Shown: piece after piece, positions 52,413 to 62,507 of the stretch
Numbering within the stretch: position 1 is the first letter of the stretch
Layout: every line of letters begins with the position of its first letter
Assembly: GCF_010728925.1 (NCBI RefSeq)
Contig: NZ_AP022608.1
Span: 5,518,001-5,582,000 of the forward strand
Length of the DNA: 64,000 bases
Direction of reading: 5' to 3'
DNA from: Mycolicibacterium gadium
GTDB lineage: Bacteria; Actinomycetota; Actinomycetes; Mycobacteriales; Mycobacteriaceae
Position numbers and translations under genes: made by a program
The notes under the pieces: model-generated
Told to the model about the DNA's origin: nothing
Databases searched by the model: none
What the model saw: only the letters and a program-made list of their open reading frames with translations

Positions 52413-54332
52413 GTGACCGAAACGGACCTGATCACGGCTGGCGGTAACAGCGAAAACGACCAGCTGCCGAGCCCCGTGAATTCAGACATCTCGACTCCCG
52501 CGGCCGAGGAAGCGTCAAACAGCACGCCCACCGCGGAAACCGCACCGACCGCCGACGTAGCGTCCGGCAACCGTGCAGGCTCACTATCGACGATGGTGCT
52601 GCCCGAACTGCGGGCACTGGCCAAGCAGATCGGCGTCGAGGGCGCCTCCGGAATGCGCAAGAGCGACTTGGTCGCCGCCATCCGTGAGCGTCGCGGCGAA
52701 TCCAACGGCACGACCGCCAAGGCCGCCGACGCCGCCCCAGCAGAACCCGCCGCTGACACGGCGACCGCTTCTGAGACAACGAGCGAGCCCGGCGAGCAGA
52801 CCGAGCAACAGCGCCCACGCCGTGAGCGTCGCGGCGCCTCGCGCGGATCTGGCGCCCCGAGCGGCTCCGACCAGTCCGCACAGGGCCGTCAGGATGCGAA
52901 GCCCGATGCCGACGAGCAGCCCGCGAAACAGCGCGACAAGTCCGAAAGCGACAAGTCCGACGGCGGTAGGTCGGACGGCGACAAGTCCGAGGGCGGCGAC
53001 CAGCAGGGCGGTCAGCAGAACCGCAACAACCAGAACAACCAGAACAACCAGAACAACGACGACGACGGCGAGGGCCGTGGGGGTCGCCGGGGTCGCCGGT
53101 TCCGCGATCGCAGGCGCCGCGAGCGCGGTGGTGAAGGTGGTGGCGGGGGAGACCGCGACACCGAGTTGCGCGAGGACGACGTCGTGCAACCCGTTGCCGG
53201 CATCCTCGACGTGCTCGACAACTACGCGTTCGTCCGCACCTCGGGCTACCTGGCCGGACCCAACGACGTGTACGTGTCCATGAACATGGTTCGCAAGAAC
53301 GGTCTGCGCCGCGGCGACGCGGTGACCGGCGCCGTCCGCGTCCCCAAAGAGGGTGAGGGTGGCGGTCAGAATCCGCGGCAGAAGTTCAATCCGCTCGTGC
53401 GGTTGGACACGGTCAACGGTGGACCCGTTGAGGACGCCAAGAATCGCGACGAGTTCACCAAGCTGACCCCGCTGTACCCGAACCAGCGGCTGCGCCTGGA
53501 GACGACATCGGAGAAGCTGACGACCCGTCTGATCGACCTGATCATGCCGATCGGCAAGGGCCAGCGTGCCCTGATCGTGTCGCCGCCCAAGGCCGGTAAG
53601 ACCACGATCATGCAGGACATCGCCAACGCGATCACCAAGAACAATCCGGAATGCCACCTGATGGTCGTGCTCGTCGACGAGCGTCCGGAAGAGGTCACCG
53701 ACATGCAGCGATCGGTCAAGGGCGAGGTCATCGCCTCGACCTTCGACCGTCCGCCGTCAGACCACACTCAGGCTGCCGAGCTCGCGATCGAGCGCGCCAA
53801 ACGGCTCGTCGAGCAGGGCAAGGATGTCGTCGTGCTGCTCGACTCGATCACCCGACTGGGCCGCGCCTACAACAACGCGTCGCCTGCTTCGGGCCGGATC
53901 CTGTCCGGTGGTGTCGACTCGACCGCGCTGTATCCGCCCAAGCGGTTCCTCGGCGCGGCCCGCAACATCGAGTTCGGTGGTTCTCTGACGATCATCGCCA
54001 CCGCCATGGTGGAGACCGGTTCGACCGGTGACACGGTGATCTTCGAGGAGTTCAAGGGCACCGGCAACGCCGAGCTCAAGCTCGACCGCAAGATCGCTGA
54101 GCGACGCGTGTTCCCGGCTGTCGACGTCAACCCGTCGGGCACCCGCAAGGACGAGCTGCTGCTCTCGGCTGATGAGTTCGCCATCGTGCACAAGTTGCGC
54201 CGCGTGCTCTCGGGCCTCGACCCGCACCAGGCCATCGACTTGCTGATGAGCCAGCTGCGCAAGACCAAGAACAACTACGAGTTCCTGGTTCAGGTCTCCA
54301 AGACCGCGCCCGGATCCGCGGACGGCGACTAG
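52413..54332 (+). CDS. rho: transcription termination factor Rho
   Basis: The product has 639 residues, longer than the 419 of E. coli. Order: disordered acidic start, Rho N domain (MVLPELRALAKQIG near 55-100), a long insert (about 105-245) with KSD/KSE repeats, an NNQ tract and an RGR/RRGR-rich basic run, the RNA-binding cold-shock domain (GILDVLDNYAFVRTSGYL), then the RecA-like motor with PPKAGKTT, VLVDERPEEVTDM and the secondary RNA loop region. It ends RNA synthesis in an ATP-dependent way. Such inserts occur in actinobacterial Rho and add RNA affinity. Its 3' end overlaps the convergent TetR gene by four bases. Confidence 0.97.
   Translation: MTETDLITAGGNSENDQLPSPVNSDISTPAAEEASNSTPTAETAPTADVASGNRAGSLSTMVLPELRALAKQIGVEGASGMRKSDLVAAIRERRGESNGTTAKAADAAPAEPAADTATASETTSEPGEQTEQQRPRRERRGASRGSGAPSGSDQSAQGRQDAKPDADEQPAKQRDKSESDKSDGGRSDGDKSEGGDQQGGQQNRNNQNNQNNQNNDDDGEGRGGRRGRRFRDRRRRERGGEGGGGGDRDTELREDDVVQPVAGILDVLDNYAFVRTSGYLAGPNDVYVSMNMVRKNGLRRGDAVTGAVRVPKEGEGGGQNPRQKFNPLVRLDTVNGGPVEDAKNRDEFTKLTPLYPNQRLRLETTSEKLTTRLIDLIMPIGKGQRALIVSPPKAGKTTIMQDIANAITKNNPECHLMVVLVDERPEEVTDMQRSVKGEVIASTFDRPPSDHTQAAELAIERAKRLVEQGKDVVVLLDSITRLGRAYNNASPASGRILSGGVDSTALYPPKRFLGAARNIEFGGSLTIIATAMVETGSTGDTVIFEEFKGTGNAELKLDRKIAERRVFPAVDVNPSGTRKDELLLSADEFAIVHKLRRVLSGLDPHQAIDLLMSQLRKTKNNYEFLVQVSKTAPGSADGD
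53025..53057 (+). repeat. in-frame tandem repeat AACAACCAG within rho
   Basis: The nine-base unit occurs three times in a row, followed by AACAAC, and encodes an Asn-Asn-Gln run inside the disordered insert of Rho. Such a tract may change length by slippage without breaking the frame. Confidence 0.8.
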
Positions 54333-54943
54333 TCCACGGACGCGGCGGGGTCGGCTTTCAGGCCCGGCATCACGTAGCGGCGTACCTGCACCAGCAGGGC
54401 GTCGGAGTTTTCCGGATCGAGCGTGTCGCCAGGCACCGTTGCCAGCGAAATCAGTACGCGGGCAACCCATTCCGATGCTTCGGCAATATCGATGTCGGGA
54501 TGGATCTCGCCACGATCACGGGCGGCGATGAGGTAGCGCGACCAGAAATCCGCCAGGTCGGGCACCAGCCCCTGGACACCTGCTCCCGCGCAAGCGGCGA
54601 ACTCCTCGGGCTCCTCCATCCGCAGCTTCATCAGCAGCGCACCCGGATCGTCGTATGCGGTGCGGGCGTGCCGGATGCCCAGCGCCATCTGGCGGTCCAG
54701 ACCCTCGACCTGCTCCAGCATCGCGTGCGCGTCCGACCAGTACGCTTCGTTCAACCGCACGATCGCGGCGCCGAGCAGTGTGACCTTGTCCGGGAAGTGG
54801 CGGTACAACCAGCCGCGGGAAACCCCGGCGACCTCGGCCACCTCGGACACCGTGGTCGCGCGGATCCCTTTCGCACGCATGCAGATCTCCGCAGCGTCGG
54901 TCAGTCGATCGCGGATGTTCTTGGTGGCAGTGCCGGTCGTCAC
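54329..54943 (-). CDS. TetR/AcrR-family transcriptional regulator
   Basis: The product has 204 residues. The DNA-binding helices are in ATTVSEVAEVAGVSRGWLYRHFPDK; the rest is the helical ligand-binding domain. GTG 54943 stands exactly six bases after CACAAT (54955-54950 on the minus strand), so the start may be leaderless. It lies between rho and rpmE, which are closer together in M. tuberculosis as I recall. Its 3' end overlaps rho. The nearest divergent gene is the IS30 transposase, so its native target cannot be read from position. Confidence 0.85.
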   Translation of the reverse strand: MTTGTATKNIRDRLTDAAEICMRAKGIRATTVSEVAEVAGVSRGWLYRHFPDKVTLLGAAIVRLNEAYWSDAHAMLEQVEGLDRQMALGIRHARTAYDDPGALLMKLRMEEPEEFAACAGAGVQGLVPDLADFWSRYLIAARDRGEIHPDIDIAEASEWVARVLISLATVPGDTLDPENSDALLVQVRRYVMPGLKADPAASVD

Positions 54944-55012
54944 CTGGGCATTGTGGCACGGTAGACAGACTCACAGATCTGTTCAGCGGCAGAGGTCACG
55001 CCGCAGCAGCGC

Positions 55013-55033
55013 CGAACGTGGGTTACCCGCACG
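55013..55033 (+). repeat. outer inverted repeat, left arm (21 bases)
   Basis: It is perfectly complementary to 56393-56413. It contains GGGTTACCC, itself a palindrome. It is either an IS terminus or half of the target palindrome. Confidence 0.8.
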
Positions 55034-55079
55034 GTCGAGGGGCTTGGGGTCTAGGGGTCGATGCAACAGTCTCTGATTC

Positions 55080-56375
55080 GTGTGGAGGCGTGTTGCGTTG
55101 TCTGTTTTGACTTTGAGCTCTGTTGTTCGTCAGTTCTGGAGGCATGTCAGTGATGGCCATACTGTCGAGGAGGCAAGCTGGGCTGTCGGCGTGTCGAGGC
55201 GCACGGGATTTCGCTGGTTCCGCGACGCTGGCGGGGTGAAACCACGATCGGTAGTGCCCAGCTCATCGGGCCTGAAGCCGCGGATGACGCTGCAGGATCG
55301 GATTCAGATCGAAATCGGCGTGGCGACCAATGAGTCGCTGCGTGCGATTGGTAGCCGGCTGTTACCTCCTCGGCCGGCGTCGACAATCAAACGCGAAATC
55401 GACAACAACGGCCGACACACCGTCGATCACCCGGACCGCAACTCAGGGTATCGGCGAAAGCATGCGTTCGGGGCACGCCAGAGTGGCCGCAGCGCCGCGG
55501 GGGGCTACTGCGCGCTGACGGCGCAGGCATACTCTGATCGGCGGGCGCGTCGCCCGAAAGCGGGCAAGCTGGCTGTTAGCGAGAAGCTGCACGATGAAGT
55601 GCAGGCCCGGCTGCTCGACGAGCACAGTCCCAAGCAGATCGCCAAGCGGTTGGTGCTGGATTTTCCCGACGATGTGGAGATGCGGGTGTCGCACGAAACC
55701 ATCTACACCTCGATTTATGTCCAGGGCAAAGGCAGTCTGCGTCGCGAACTGCATACCTGTCTGCGCACCGGGCGAGCGTTGCGTAAGCCCCAGCGCCGCC
55801 CCGATGAACGCCGTGGTCGCATCCGCGACATGGTCAACATCAGTGAGCGTCCACCCGAGGTTGAAGACCGCGCGGTGCCCGGGCATTGGGAGGGCGATCT
55901 GATCCTGGGCAGTACTGCCTCGGGTTCAGCGATTGGCACCGTGGTCGAACGGATGACCCGGTTTGTGATGTTGCTGCATCTGCCCGACGATCACACCGCG
56001 GTGGCCGTGCAGGAAGCGATCGTGGCGAAAATGGCGCAACTGCCGTTGATCCTGCGCAAAACACTGACCTGGGATCAGGGCAGCGAGATGGCCAACCATG
56101 CGGCGATCGCCCAAGCCGCCGAGCTCAATATTTACTTCTGCGATCCGCACTCCCCGTGGCAGCGCGGCACCAATGAGAACACCAACGGCCTACTGCGCCA
56201 ATACTTTGCCAAAGGCACCGACCTATCGGTCTTTCCGGCCGATTACCTCGACTACGTCGCGACCAAACTCAACCGCCGGCCCCGCGAAACCTTGAGCTGG
56301 AAAACACCCGCCGAAGCCCTCGACGAACTACTGTCCAACCCGTCCAAACCACCCGCTGTTGCATCTACCGCTTGA
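55080..56375 (+). CDS. IS30-family transposase
   Basis: The product has 431 residues. An N-terminal helix-turn-helix (TVEEASWAVGVSRRTGFRWF) is followed by a second one (LRAIGSRLLPPRPASTIKREI). The DDE catalytic core is present: Asp in GHWEGDLILG, Asp in TWDQGSEM and Glu in QRGTNENTNGLLRQYF, the classical IS30 spacing. The frame is intact, so the element may be active. The GTG at 55080 is the longest start; TTG 55098 has GGAGG nine bases upstream and is also plausible. The C-terminus (PPAVASTA) overlaps the right inner repeat. Confidence 0.9.
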   Translation: MWRRVALSVLTLSSVVRQFWRHVSDGHTVEEASWAVGVSRRTGFRWFRDAGGVKPRSVVPSSSGLKPRMTLQDRIQIEIGVATNESLRAIGSRLLPPRPASTIKREIDNNGRHTVDHPDRNSGYRRKHAFGARQSGRSAAGGYCALTAQAYSDRRARRPKAGKLAVSEKLHDEVQARLLDEHSPKQIAKRLVLDFPDDVEMRVSHETIYTSIYVQGKGSLRRELHTCLRTGRALRKPQRRPDERRGRIRDMVNISERPPEVEDRAVPGHWEGDLILGSTASGSAIGTVVERMTRFVMLLHLPDDHTAVAVQEAIVAKMAQLPLILRKTLTWDQGSEMANHAAIAQAAELNIYFCDPHSPWQRGTNENTNGLLRQYFAKGTDLSVFPADYLDYVATKLNRRPRETLSWKTPAEALDELLSNPSKPPAVASTA

Positions 56376-56392
56376 AACCGCCGGGCCGAAAG

Positions 56393-56413
56393 CGTGCGGG
56401 TAACCCACGTTCG
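56393..56413 (-). repeat. outer inverted repeat, right arm (21 bases)
   Basis: It is the exact reverse complement of 55013-55033 and lies 18 bases after the transposase stop, upstream of rpmE. Confidence 0.8.
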
Positions 56414-56570
56414 CGAAAGAGCGGGGCGAGGAATAGCGACCCTGCCGCATGCGTTTAGGCCGTTGGCGGTTGACCTGGCATAATGGCGCCGACACCCTCG
56501 GTTCCGGTTCACGCCGATACCTCCTGGTCAACGGAGGGGCGACCCGGGGCCCACGATTGAAGAGGAAACC

Positions 56571-56819
56571 ATGAAATCAGGCATTCATCCTGACTACGCC
56601 GACACCACGGTGATCTGCGGCTGCGGTAACACGTTCACCACCCGCAGCACCAAGAAGGGCGGCCAGATCCACGTCGAGGTCTGCTCGCAGTGCCACCCGT
56701 TCTACACCGGCAAGCAGAAGATCCTCGACAGCGGCGGCCGTGTGGCGCGCTTCGAGAAGCGCTACGGCAAGCGCAAGGGCGCGGGCGAGAAGTCGCCCGA
56801 AACAGGCGCAGACAACTAG
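56571..56819 (+). CDS. rpmE: 50S ribosomal protein L31, zinc-binding form
   Basis: The product has 82 residues: [19 protein letters not shown] gives Cys16 and Cys18, and [15 protein letters not shown] gives the second Cys pair. This is the C+ (zinc-containing) type, which mycobacteria replace by a Cys-less copy under zinc starvation. ATG 56571 has gaagagga nine bases upstream. It is a large-subunit protein at the intersubunit bridge. A strong terminator follows, separating it partly from prfA. The IS30 element sits in its upstream region, and 157 bases lie between its right arm and this start. Confidence 0.96.
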   Translation: MKSGIHPDYADTTVICGCGNTFTTRSTKKGGQIHVEVCSQCHPFYTGKQKILDSGGRVARFEKRYGKRKGAGEKSPETGADN

Positions 56820-56828
56820 CTGTCGTTC

Positions 56829-56867
56829 CGACGCCCGATGCTGCGCACGAGCGCAGCCCGGGCGTCG
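56829..56867 (+). terminator. terminator hairpin between rpmE and prfA
   Basis: A perfect outer 9-bp stem (56829-56837 with 56859-56867) continues after a small bulge into a perfect 7-bp inner stem (56840-56846 with 56851-56857) with a four-base loop, followed by gtttgcgttt. It lies ten bases after the rpmE stop. Confidence 0.75.
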
Positions 56868-56920
56868 GTTTGCGTTTGGCGGAAGAACCGAGGGAGTGCA
56901 CTGCGGGTAAGGAGGACGAC

Positions 56921-57990
<1,070 letters not shown>

Positions 57991-57994
<4 letters not shown>

Positions 57995-58854
57995 CCCGGC
58001 CCGGCCGGGTGCCAGCACGCGCCAACGTCCGCCAGGCGATCGATGCCGCCGAGGCGGCACTGGCGCGGGCGGGAGTCGGATCGCCGCGGGCCGACGCGGA
58101 ACTGCTTGCCTCATTTGCCGCCGGTGTGGAGCGCGGACGGTTGGCATTCTTCGACCCCGGATCGGACTTCTACGAAACCTATGACGGACTCGTCGCCGAG
58201 CGCGTCAGCCGCAAGCCGCTTCAGCACATCGTCGGAACCGCGGCGTTCGGTCCCGTCACTGTCCATGTCGGTCCTGGTGTTTTCATACCGCGGCCAGAAA
58301 CCGAAGCCATGCTGGAATGGACTGTTGCACAACAGCTGTCGTCGAAGCCGGTGATCGTCGATCTGTGCACCGGTAGCGGTGCGCTGGCGTTGGCGCTTTC
58401 GAAGTTCTGGCCCGCGGCCCGCATTGTCGCCGTCGACGACTCGCAGAGCGCGCTCGAGTACGCGACAAGCAATCTCGTAGGCGTCGGTGTCGAACTGCTG
58501 CGTGCCGACGTCACCGAACCGGGCTTGCTTCCCGATCTCGACGGCTCAGTGGATCTGCTCGTCGCCAACCCGCCCTACATTCCAGACGACGCGGATCTGG
58601 AACCCGAAGTCGCCGAACATGATCCACCGCACGCGCTGTTCGGCGGGCCGGACGGGATGGAGGTCATCGAAGCCATCGCCGACCTCGCTGGCCGATGGCT
58701 GCGCGCCGGCGGGCTCTGCGCCGTCGAGCACGACGACACCACCTCGGCGCGGACGGTCGAAGCGTTCGCCCGGACAGGGCGATTCGACGACGTCACCAGC
58801 CGCCTCGACCTGGCGGGTCGGCCCCGCTTCGTCACTGCGGTCCGTAGCCGGTGA
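57991..58854 (+). CDS. prmC: release factor glutamine methyltransferase PrmC (HemK)
   Basis: The product has 287 residues. The N-terminal helical domain is followed by a SAM-dependent methyltransferase with [15 protein letters not shown] and the catalytic NPPY motif in [13 protein letters not shown]. It methylates the Gln of the GGQ motif in RF1 and RF2, raising termination efficiency. ATG 57991 overlaps prfA by four bases, so the enzyme is made together with its substrate. The Sua5-like gene starts 13 bases downstream. Confidence 0.95.
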
Positions 58855-58867
58855 GAAACTGGACTTC

Positions 58868-59521
58868 ATGACGGAGATGTTCGACTGCCTCGATGAGCAG
58901 ACGCGGGCGATCGGTATCGCCTCGGCCGTCAGCGCGGTCAAGGGCGGCAGTCTGGTGGTGATGCCGACCGACACCGTCTACGGCATTGGCGCCGACGCCT
59001 TCGACAGCGAGGCCGTTTCGGCTCTGCTGGCGGCCAAGGGTCGCGGTCGTGACATGCCCGTTCCGGTGCTCGTCGGGTCCTGGCACACGATCGAGGGGCT
59101 GGTGTACTCCGTCCCGAACACCGCCCGCGAACTCATCCGCGCCTTCTGGCCGGGTGCCCTCAGCCTCGTGGTGCGGCAGGCGCCGTCGCTGCAATGGGAC
59201 CTGGGCGACGCACACGGCACCGTCATGGTGCGCATGCCGCTGCACCCCGTGGCCATCGAGCTGCTGCGCGCGGTCGGGCCGATGGCGGTGTCGAGCGCGA
59301 ACATCTCGGGTCAGCCCCCCGCCGTCACCGCGAAAGACGCGCGAGACCAACTCGGCGACCTCGTCGAGGTCTACCTCGACGCCGGACCGTCGCAGCAGCA
59401 GGCGGCGTCCACGATCGTGGACCTGACCGGTGCACATCCGCGGGTGCTGCGGCAGGGGCCGGTCACCGTCGATGCGGTGGCGAAAGTGCTTGGCGTTGAC
59501 GCGGCGACGTTGACGGACTGA
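58868..59521 (+). CDS. L-threonylcarbamoyladenylate synthase (Sua5/YciO/YrdC family, Rv1301-like)
   Basis: The product has 217 residues with the YrdC fold: VVMPTDTVYGIGADAF near the start, the Lys-containing LLAAKGRGRDMPVPVLVG, and MAVSSANISGQPPA for the nucleotide. It makes the intermediate for t6A at position 37 of ANN-decoding tRNAs from threonine, bicarbonate and ATP. ATG 58868 gives the length of Rv1301. It lies between prmC and wecA, as in M. tuberculosis. Confidence 0.92.
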   Translation: MTEMFDCLDEQTRAIGIASAVSAVKGGSLVVMPTDTVYGIGADAFDSEAVSALLAAKGRGRDMPVPVLVGSWHTIEGLVYSVPNTARELIRAFWPGALSLVVRQAPSLQWDLGDAHGTVMVRMPLHPVAIELLRAVGPMAVSSANISGQPPAVTAKDARDQLGDLVEVYLDAGPSQQQAASTIVDLTGAHPRVLRQGPVTVDAVAKVLGVDAATLTD

Positions 59522-59542
59522 TCCGGGGCGACCTGAAGAAAC

Positions 59543-60742
59543 ATGGCATACGGTTCATCGGTGGTCTACGCGGCAGACAGTCTGCTGGCGCTCAACGATC
59601 GCGGTGCAGGCGTCCCGCTTCGCGAGCTCGCGCTGGTCGGACTCACCGCAGCGATCATCACCTACTTCGCTACGGGATGGGTGCGCATCATCGCCCGGCG
59701 CCTCGGCGCGGTGGCCTATCCGCGCGAACGCGACGTTCATCTGCAGCCGACGCCGCGAATGGGCGGGCTGGCGATGTTCGTCGGCGTGGTCTGTGCCGTG
59801 CTGCTGGCGTCGCAGCTTCCAGCGCTCACCCGCGGGTTCGTGTACTCGTCGGGAATGCCCGCGGTCGTGGTCGCGGGCGGGCTCATCATGGCGATCGGTC
59901 TGATCGACGACAGATGGGGACTGGATGCACTGACGAAGTTCGCCGGCCAGATCACCGCGGCCAGTGTGCTTGTCACGATGGGTGTCGCGTGGAGCGTGCT
60001 CTACATCCCCGGTGTCGGCACCATCGTGCTCGACCAGGTGTCGTCGATCCTGCTGACGCTGGCGCTGACCGTCGCGATCGTCAACGCCATGAACTTCGTC
60101 GACGGGCTGGACGGCCTCGCCGCCGGCCTTGGCCTGATCACCGCATCGGCCATCTGCATCTTCTCGATCGGGCTGCTGCGCGATCACGGCGGCGATGTCC
60201 TGTTCTATCCGCCTGCCGTGATCTCGGTGGTGCTCGCCGGAGCATGCCTGGGATTCCTGCCGCACAACTTCCACCCCGCCAAGATCTTCATGGGTGACTC
60301 GGGTTCGATGCTGATCGGCCTGATGCTCGCCGCGGCCTCGACGACGGCCGCGGGCCCAATATCGCAGACCGCATACGGCGCCCGCGATGTGTTCGCCTTG
60401 CTGTCGCCGTTCCTGTTGGTGGTTGCGGTGCTGTTCGTGCCAGCGCTGGACATGCTGTTGGCGATCGTGCGGCGCACCCGCGCGGGTCGCAGCCCGTTCA
60501 GCCCTGACAAGATGCACCTGCATCACAGGCTGCTTCACATCGGTCATTCGCACCGGCGGGTGGTGCTGCTGATCTATCTGTGGGTGGGCATCATCGCAGT
60601 CGGCGCCGCCAGCACGATTTTCTTCGATCCGCGCTACACCGGTGCCGTCATGCTGGCGGCGATTCTGGTCGCGGTCGTGGTTACTCTCATCCCGCTGTTG
60701 CGCCGCCGAGATGGTCAGCTAGATGAACTGTACGACAAATAG
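59543..60742 (+). CDS. wecA: undecaprenyl/decaprenyl-phosphate GlcNAc-1-phosphate transferase WecA (Rfe)
   Basis: The product has 399 residues and about eleven membrane helices. Family motifs are visible: QPTPRMGGLAMFVGV, GLIDDRWGLDALTKF with the Asp pair, NAMNFVDGLDGLAAGLGLI, and FMGDSGSMLIGLML; the HHRLLHIGHS stretch is the His-rich cytosolic loop. It transfers GlcNAc-1-phosphate to decaprenyl phosphate, the first step of the arabinogalactan linker in mycobacteria. ATG 59543 is chosen for its N-terminal fit. The atp leader follows. Confidence 0.94.
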   Translation: MAYGSSVVYAADSLLALNDRGAGVPLRELALVGLTAAIITYFATGWVRIIARRLGAVAYPRERDVHLQPTPRMGGLAMFVGVVCAVLLASQLPALTRGFVYSSGMPAVVVAGGLIMAIGLIDDRWGLDALTKFAGQITAASVLVTMGVAWSVLYIPGVGTIVLDQVSSILLTLALTVAIVNAMNFVDGLDGLAAGLGLITASAICIFSIGLLRDHGGDVLFYPPAVISVVLAGACLGFLPHNFHPAKIFMGDSGSMLIGLMLAAASTTAAGPISQTAYGARDVFALLSPFLLVVAVLFVPALDMLLAIVRRTRAGRSPFSPDKMHLHHRLLHIGHSHRRVVLLIYLWVGIIAVGAASTIFFDPRYTGAVMLAAILVAVVVTLIPLLRRRDGQLDELYDK

Positions 60743-60980
60743 TAGTAGACGTCTTTTATGCCTCTCACCATGTGTTAGGGTGCAGTCAGAACCCGAAAAA
60801 ACCTCGCGGGTTGCCGGCCTCCGGGCCATCGGTGAACCACCGATCGACGCGGAACAACGACCGACAAAGGGAGCGACCCCAGGGTGATTCCAGTGAGCCC
60901 GATGCACTCCGATACGCTCGGGGCGCCACTCACAGAAATCATTTGGCAACTTCCTCTGACCGCGGGATTGAGGTGAAGCA
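60743..60980 (+). promoter_or_regulatory. atp operon leader region
   Basis: The 238 bases between wecA and atpI hold a possible -10 (TAGGGT at 60775-60780) and a well-placed short ORF (60884-60976) that ends four bases before the atpI start. The leader length and uORF suggest translational control. No clear -35 was seen. Confidence 0.4.
60884..60976 (+). CDS. leader peptide (uORF) upstream of atpI
   Basis: A 30-codon ORF begins at GTG 60884 with AAGGGAG about nine bases upstream and encodes [15 protein letters not shown] then [15 protein letters not shown]. Its TGA is four bases before the GTG of atpI, so ribosomes ending here could restart at atpI. No function is known. The position of the stop, rather than the peptide, may be what counts. 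Confidence 0.4.
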   Translation: MIPVSPMHSDTLGAPLTEIIWQLPLTAGLR

Positions 60981-61424
60981 GTGACGACGCCAGCGCACGA
61001 CGCGCCGTTGGTGTTACCGTCCGTAGCTTTCAGGCCTGTGCGCCTGCTCGTGATCTGTTTGGTGCTGACCGGACTGGCGATACTGGGTACCGCTCAGATT
61101 GATCGCGCGATGATCGGCGTCTTCTTCGGGGTCGGCCTCGGACTCGGTTTGATCAACGCGGTCCTCGTGCGACGCTCCGTGCACATGATCACCGCCCAGG
61201 CGCACCCGCTCAAGTCCAAGATGGCGTTGAACTCGGCGACACGACTCGCGATGCTGACCGCCGTCGGCCTGACGATAGCGTTCGTCTTCCGGCCGGACGG
61301 TCTTGGCGTAGTTTTCGGCATGGCCGTGTTCCAGATGCTGCTGGTGTTCTCGACGGCGCTGCCCGTGGCGAAGAAACTGCGTGTCGGCGCCGCAGCCGGA
61401 CCTGAAGGAGCCAACGATGACTGA
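60981..61424 (+). CDS. atpI: ATP synthase protein I-like membrane protein (Rv1303-like)
   Basis: The product has 147 residues with four hydrophobic helices: [37 protein letters not shown], a third near [15 protein letters not shown], and [19 protein letters not shown]. The conserved basic [16 protein letters not shown] lies between helices two and three. AtpI-type proteins help c-ring assembly. GTG 60981 begins [21 protein letters not shown], as in Rv1303. The end overlaps atpB by eight bases. Confidence 0.9.
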   Translation: MTTPAHDAPLVLPSVAFRPVRLLVICLVLTGLAILGTAQIDRAMIGVFFGVGLGLGLINAVLVRRSVHMITAQAHPLKSKMALNSATRLAMLTAVGLTIAFVFRPDGLGVVFGMAVFQMLLVFSTALPVAKKLRVGAAAGPEGANDD

Positions 61425-62172
61425 AACGATCCTGGCCGCGGAGTCAGGGATCCACGTCGGCACCCACACCACTGCGAACTGGTTTGGGTTGACCGTCAAC
61501 ACCGATACGCTGCTGTCGGCGTCGATCGCCGCGACAATCGTGCTCGCGTTGGCGTTCTACTTGCGCGCCAAGGTGACCTCCAGCGGTGTTCCCTCCGGGG
61601 TCCAGCTGTTCTTCGAAGCGATCACGGTCCAGTCGCGCAATCAGATCGAGTCCGCGATCGGGATGAAGATCGCGCCATTCGTGCTACCGCTGGCGGTGAC
61701 GCTGTTCGTGTACATCCTGATCGCGAACTGGCTGTCGGTATTCCCGTGGCAGTACTCCAACGAGACCGGCATTCATGAGGTACTCAAGCCGGCGGCGTCG
61801 GACATAAACTTCGTACTGGCCATGGGCCTGTTCGTCTTCATCTGCTATCACGCCGCGGGATTTTGGCGGCGAGGCATTTTCGGCCATCCACTCAGATTGC
61901 TGAAGGGACACGTTGCGTTTCTCGCGCCCATCAACCTAGTCGAAGAGATCGCCAAGCCGATCTCGTTGTCGCTCCGACTTTTTGGCAACGTCTTCGCCGG
62001 CGGCATCATGGTCACGATCATCGCGCTGTTCCCTGCCTACATCCTGTGGGCCCCGAACGCACTCTGGAAGTCCTTCGAACTGTTCATCGGCGCGATTCAG
62101 GCCTTTATTTTCGCGCTGCTGACCATCCTGTACTTCGGCCAGTCGATGGAGCTCGAAGACGAACACCACTAA
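61417..62172 (+). CDS. atpB: F1Fo ATP synthase subunit a
   Basis: The product has 251 residues with five to six membrane helices. The proton-path arginine lies in [18 protein letters not shown] near residue 190, and the C-terminal helix is [25 protein letters not shown]. It forms the two half-channels next to the c ring. ATG 61417 is inside the end of atpI, preceded by aaggag. The c-subunit gene follows after 66 bases with its own strong ribosome site. Confidence 0.96.
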   Translation: MTETILAAESGIHVGTHTTANWFGLTVNTDTLLSASIAATIVLALAFYLRAKVTSSGVPSGVQLFFEAITVQSRNQIESAIGMKIAPFVLPLAVTLFVYILIANWLSVFPWQYSNETGIHEVLKPAASDINFVLAMGLFVFICYHAAGFWRRGIFGHPLRLLKGHVAFLAPINLVEEIAKPISLSLRLFGNVFAGGIMVTIIALFPAYILWAPNALWKSFELFIGAIQAFIFALLTILYFGQSMELEDEHH

Positions 62173-62235
62173 CCGACCCGCAATGCTCGAACCAATCACC
62201 TGGTAGTTCGAACTGCCAGTTATCAAGGAGGATAA

Positions 62236-62487
<252 letters not shown>

Positions 62488-62507
62488 CCAGCCGGAAAGC
62501 AGAGTTC

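Larger units (their letters stand above)
55013..56413 (+). mobile_element. IS30-family insertion sequence with nested inverted repeats
   Basis: One transposase gene is flanked by two nested pairs of inverted repeats. The inner pair (GATGCAACAG at 55060-55069 and CTGTTGCATC at 56356-56365, with weaker matches outward) resembles IS30-type ends. The outer pair is a perfect 21-base inverted repeat at 55013-55033 and 56393-56413. The outer pair may be the true ends, or the two arms of a palindromic target split by the insertion, since IS30 elements favour such targets. The whole span with outer repeats is reported. The element lies between tetR and rpmE and breaks no gene. Confidence 0.75.

Noticed and set aside
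53025..53057. CRISPR-like or minisatellite array
   Set aside because: It is three direct nine-base units without spacers, in frame inside rho, and encodes an Asn/Gln tract.
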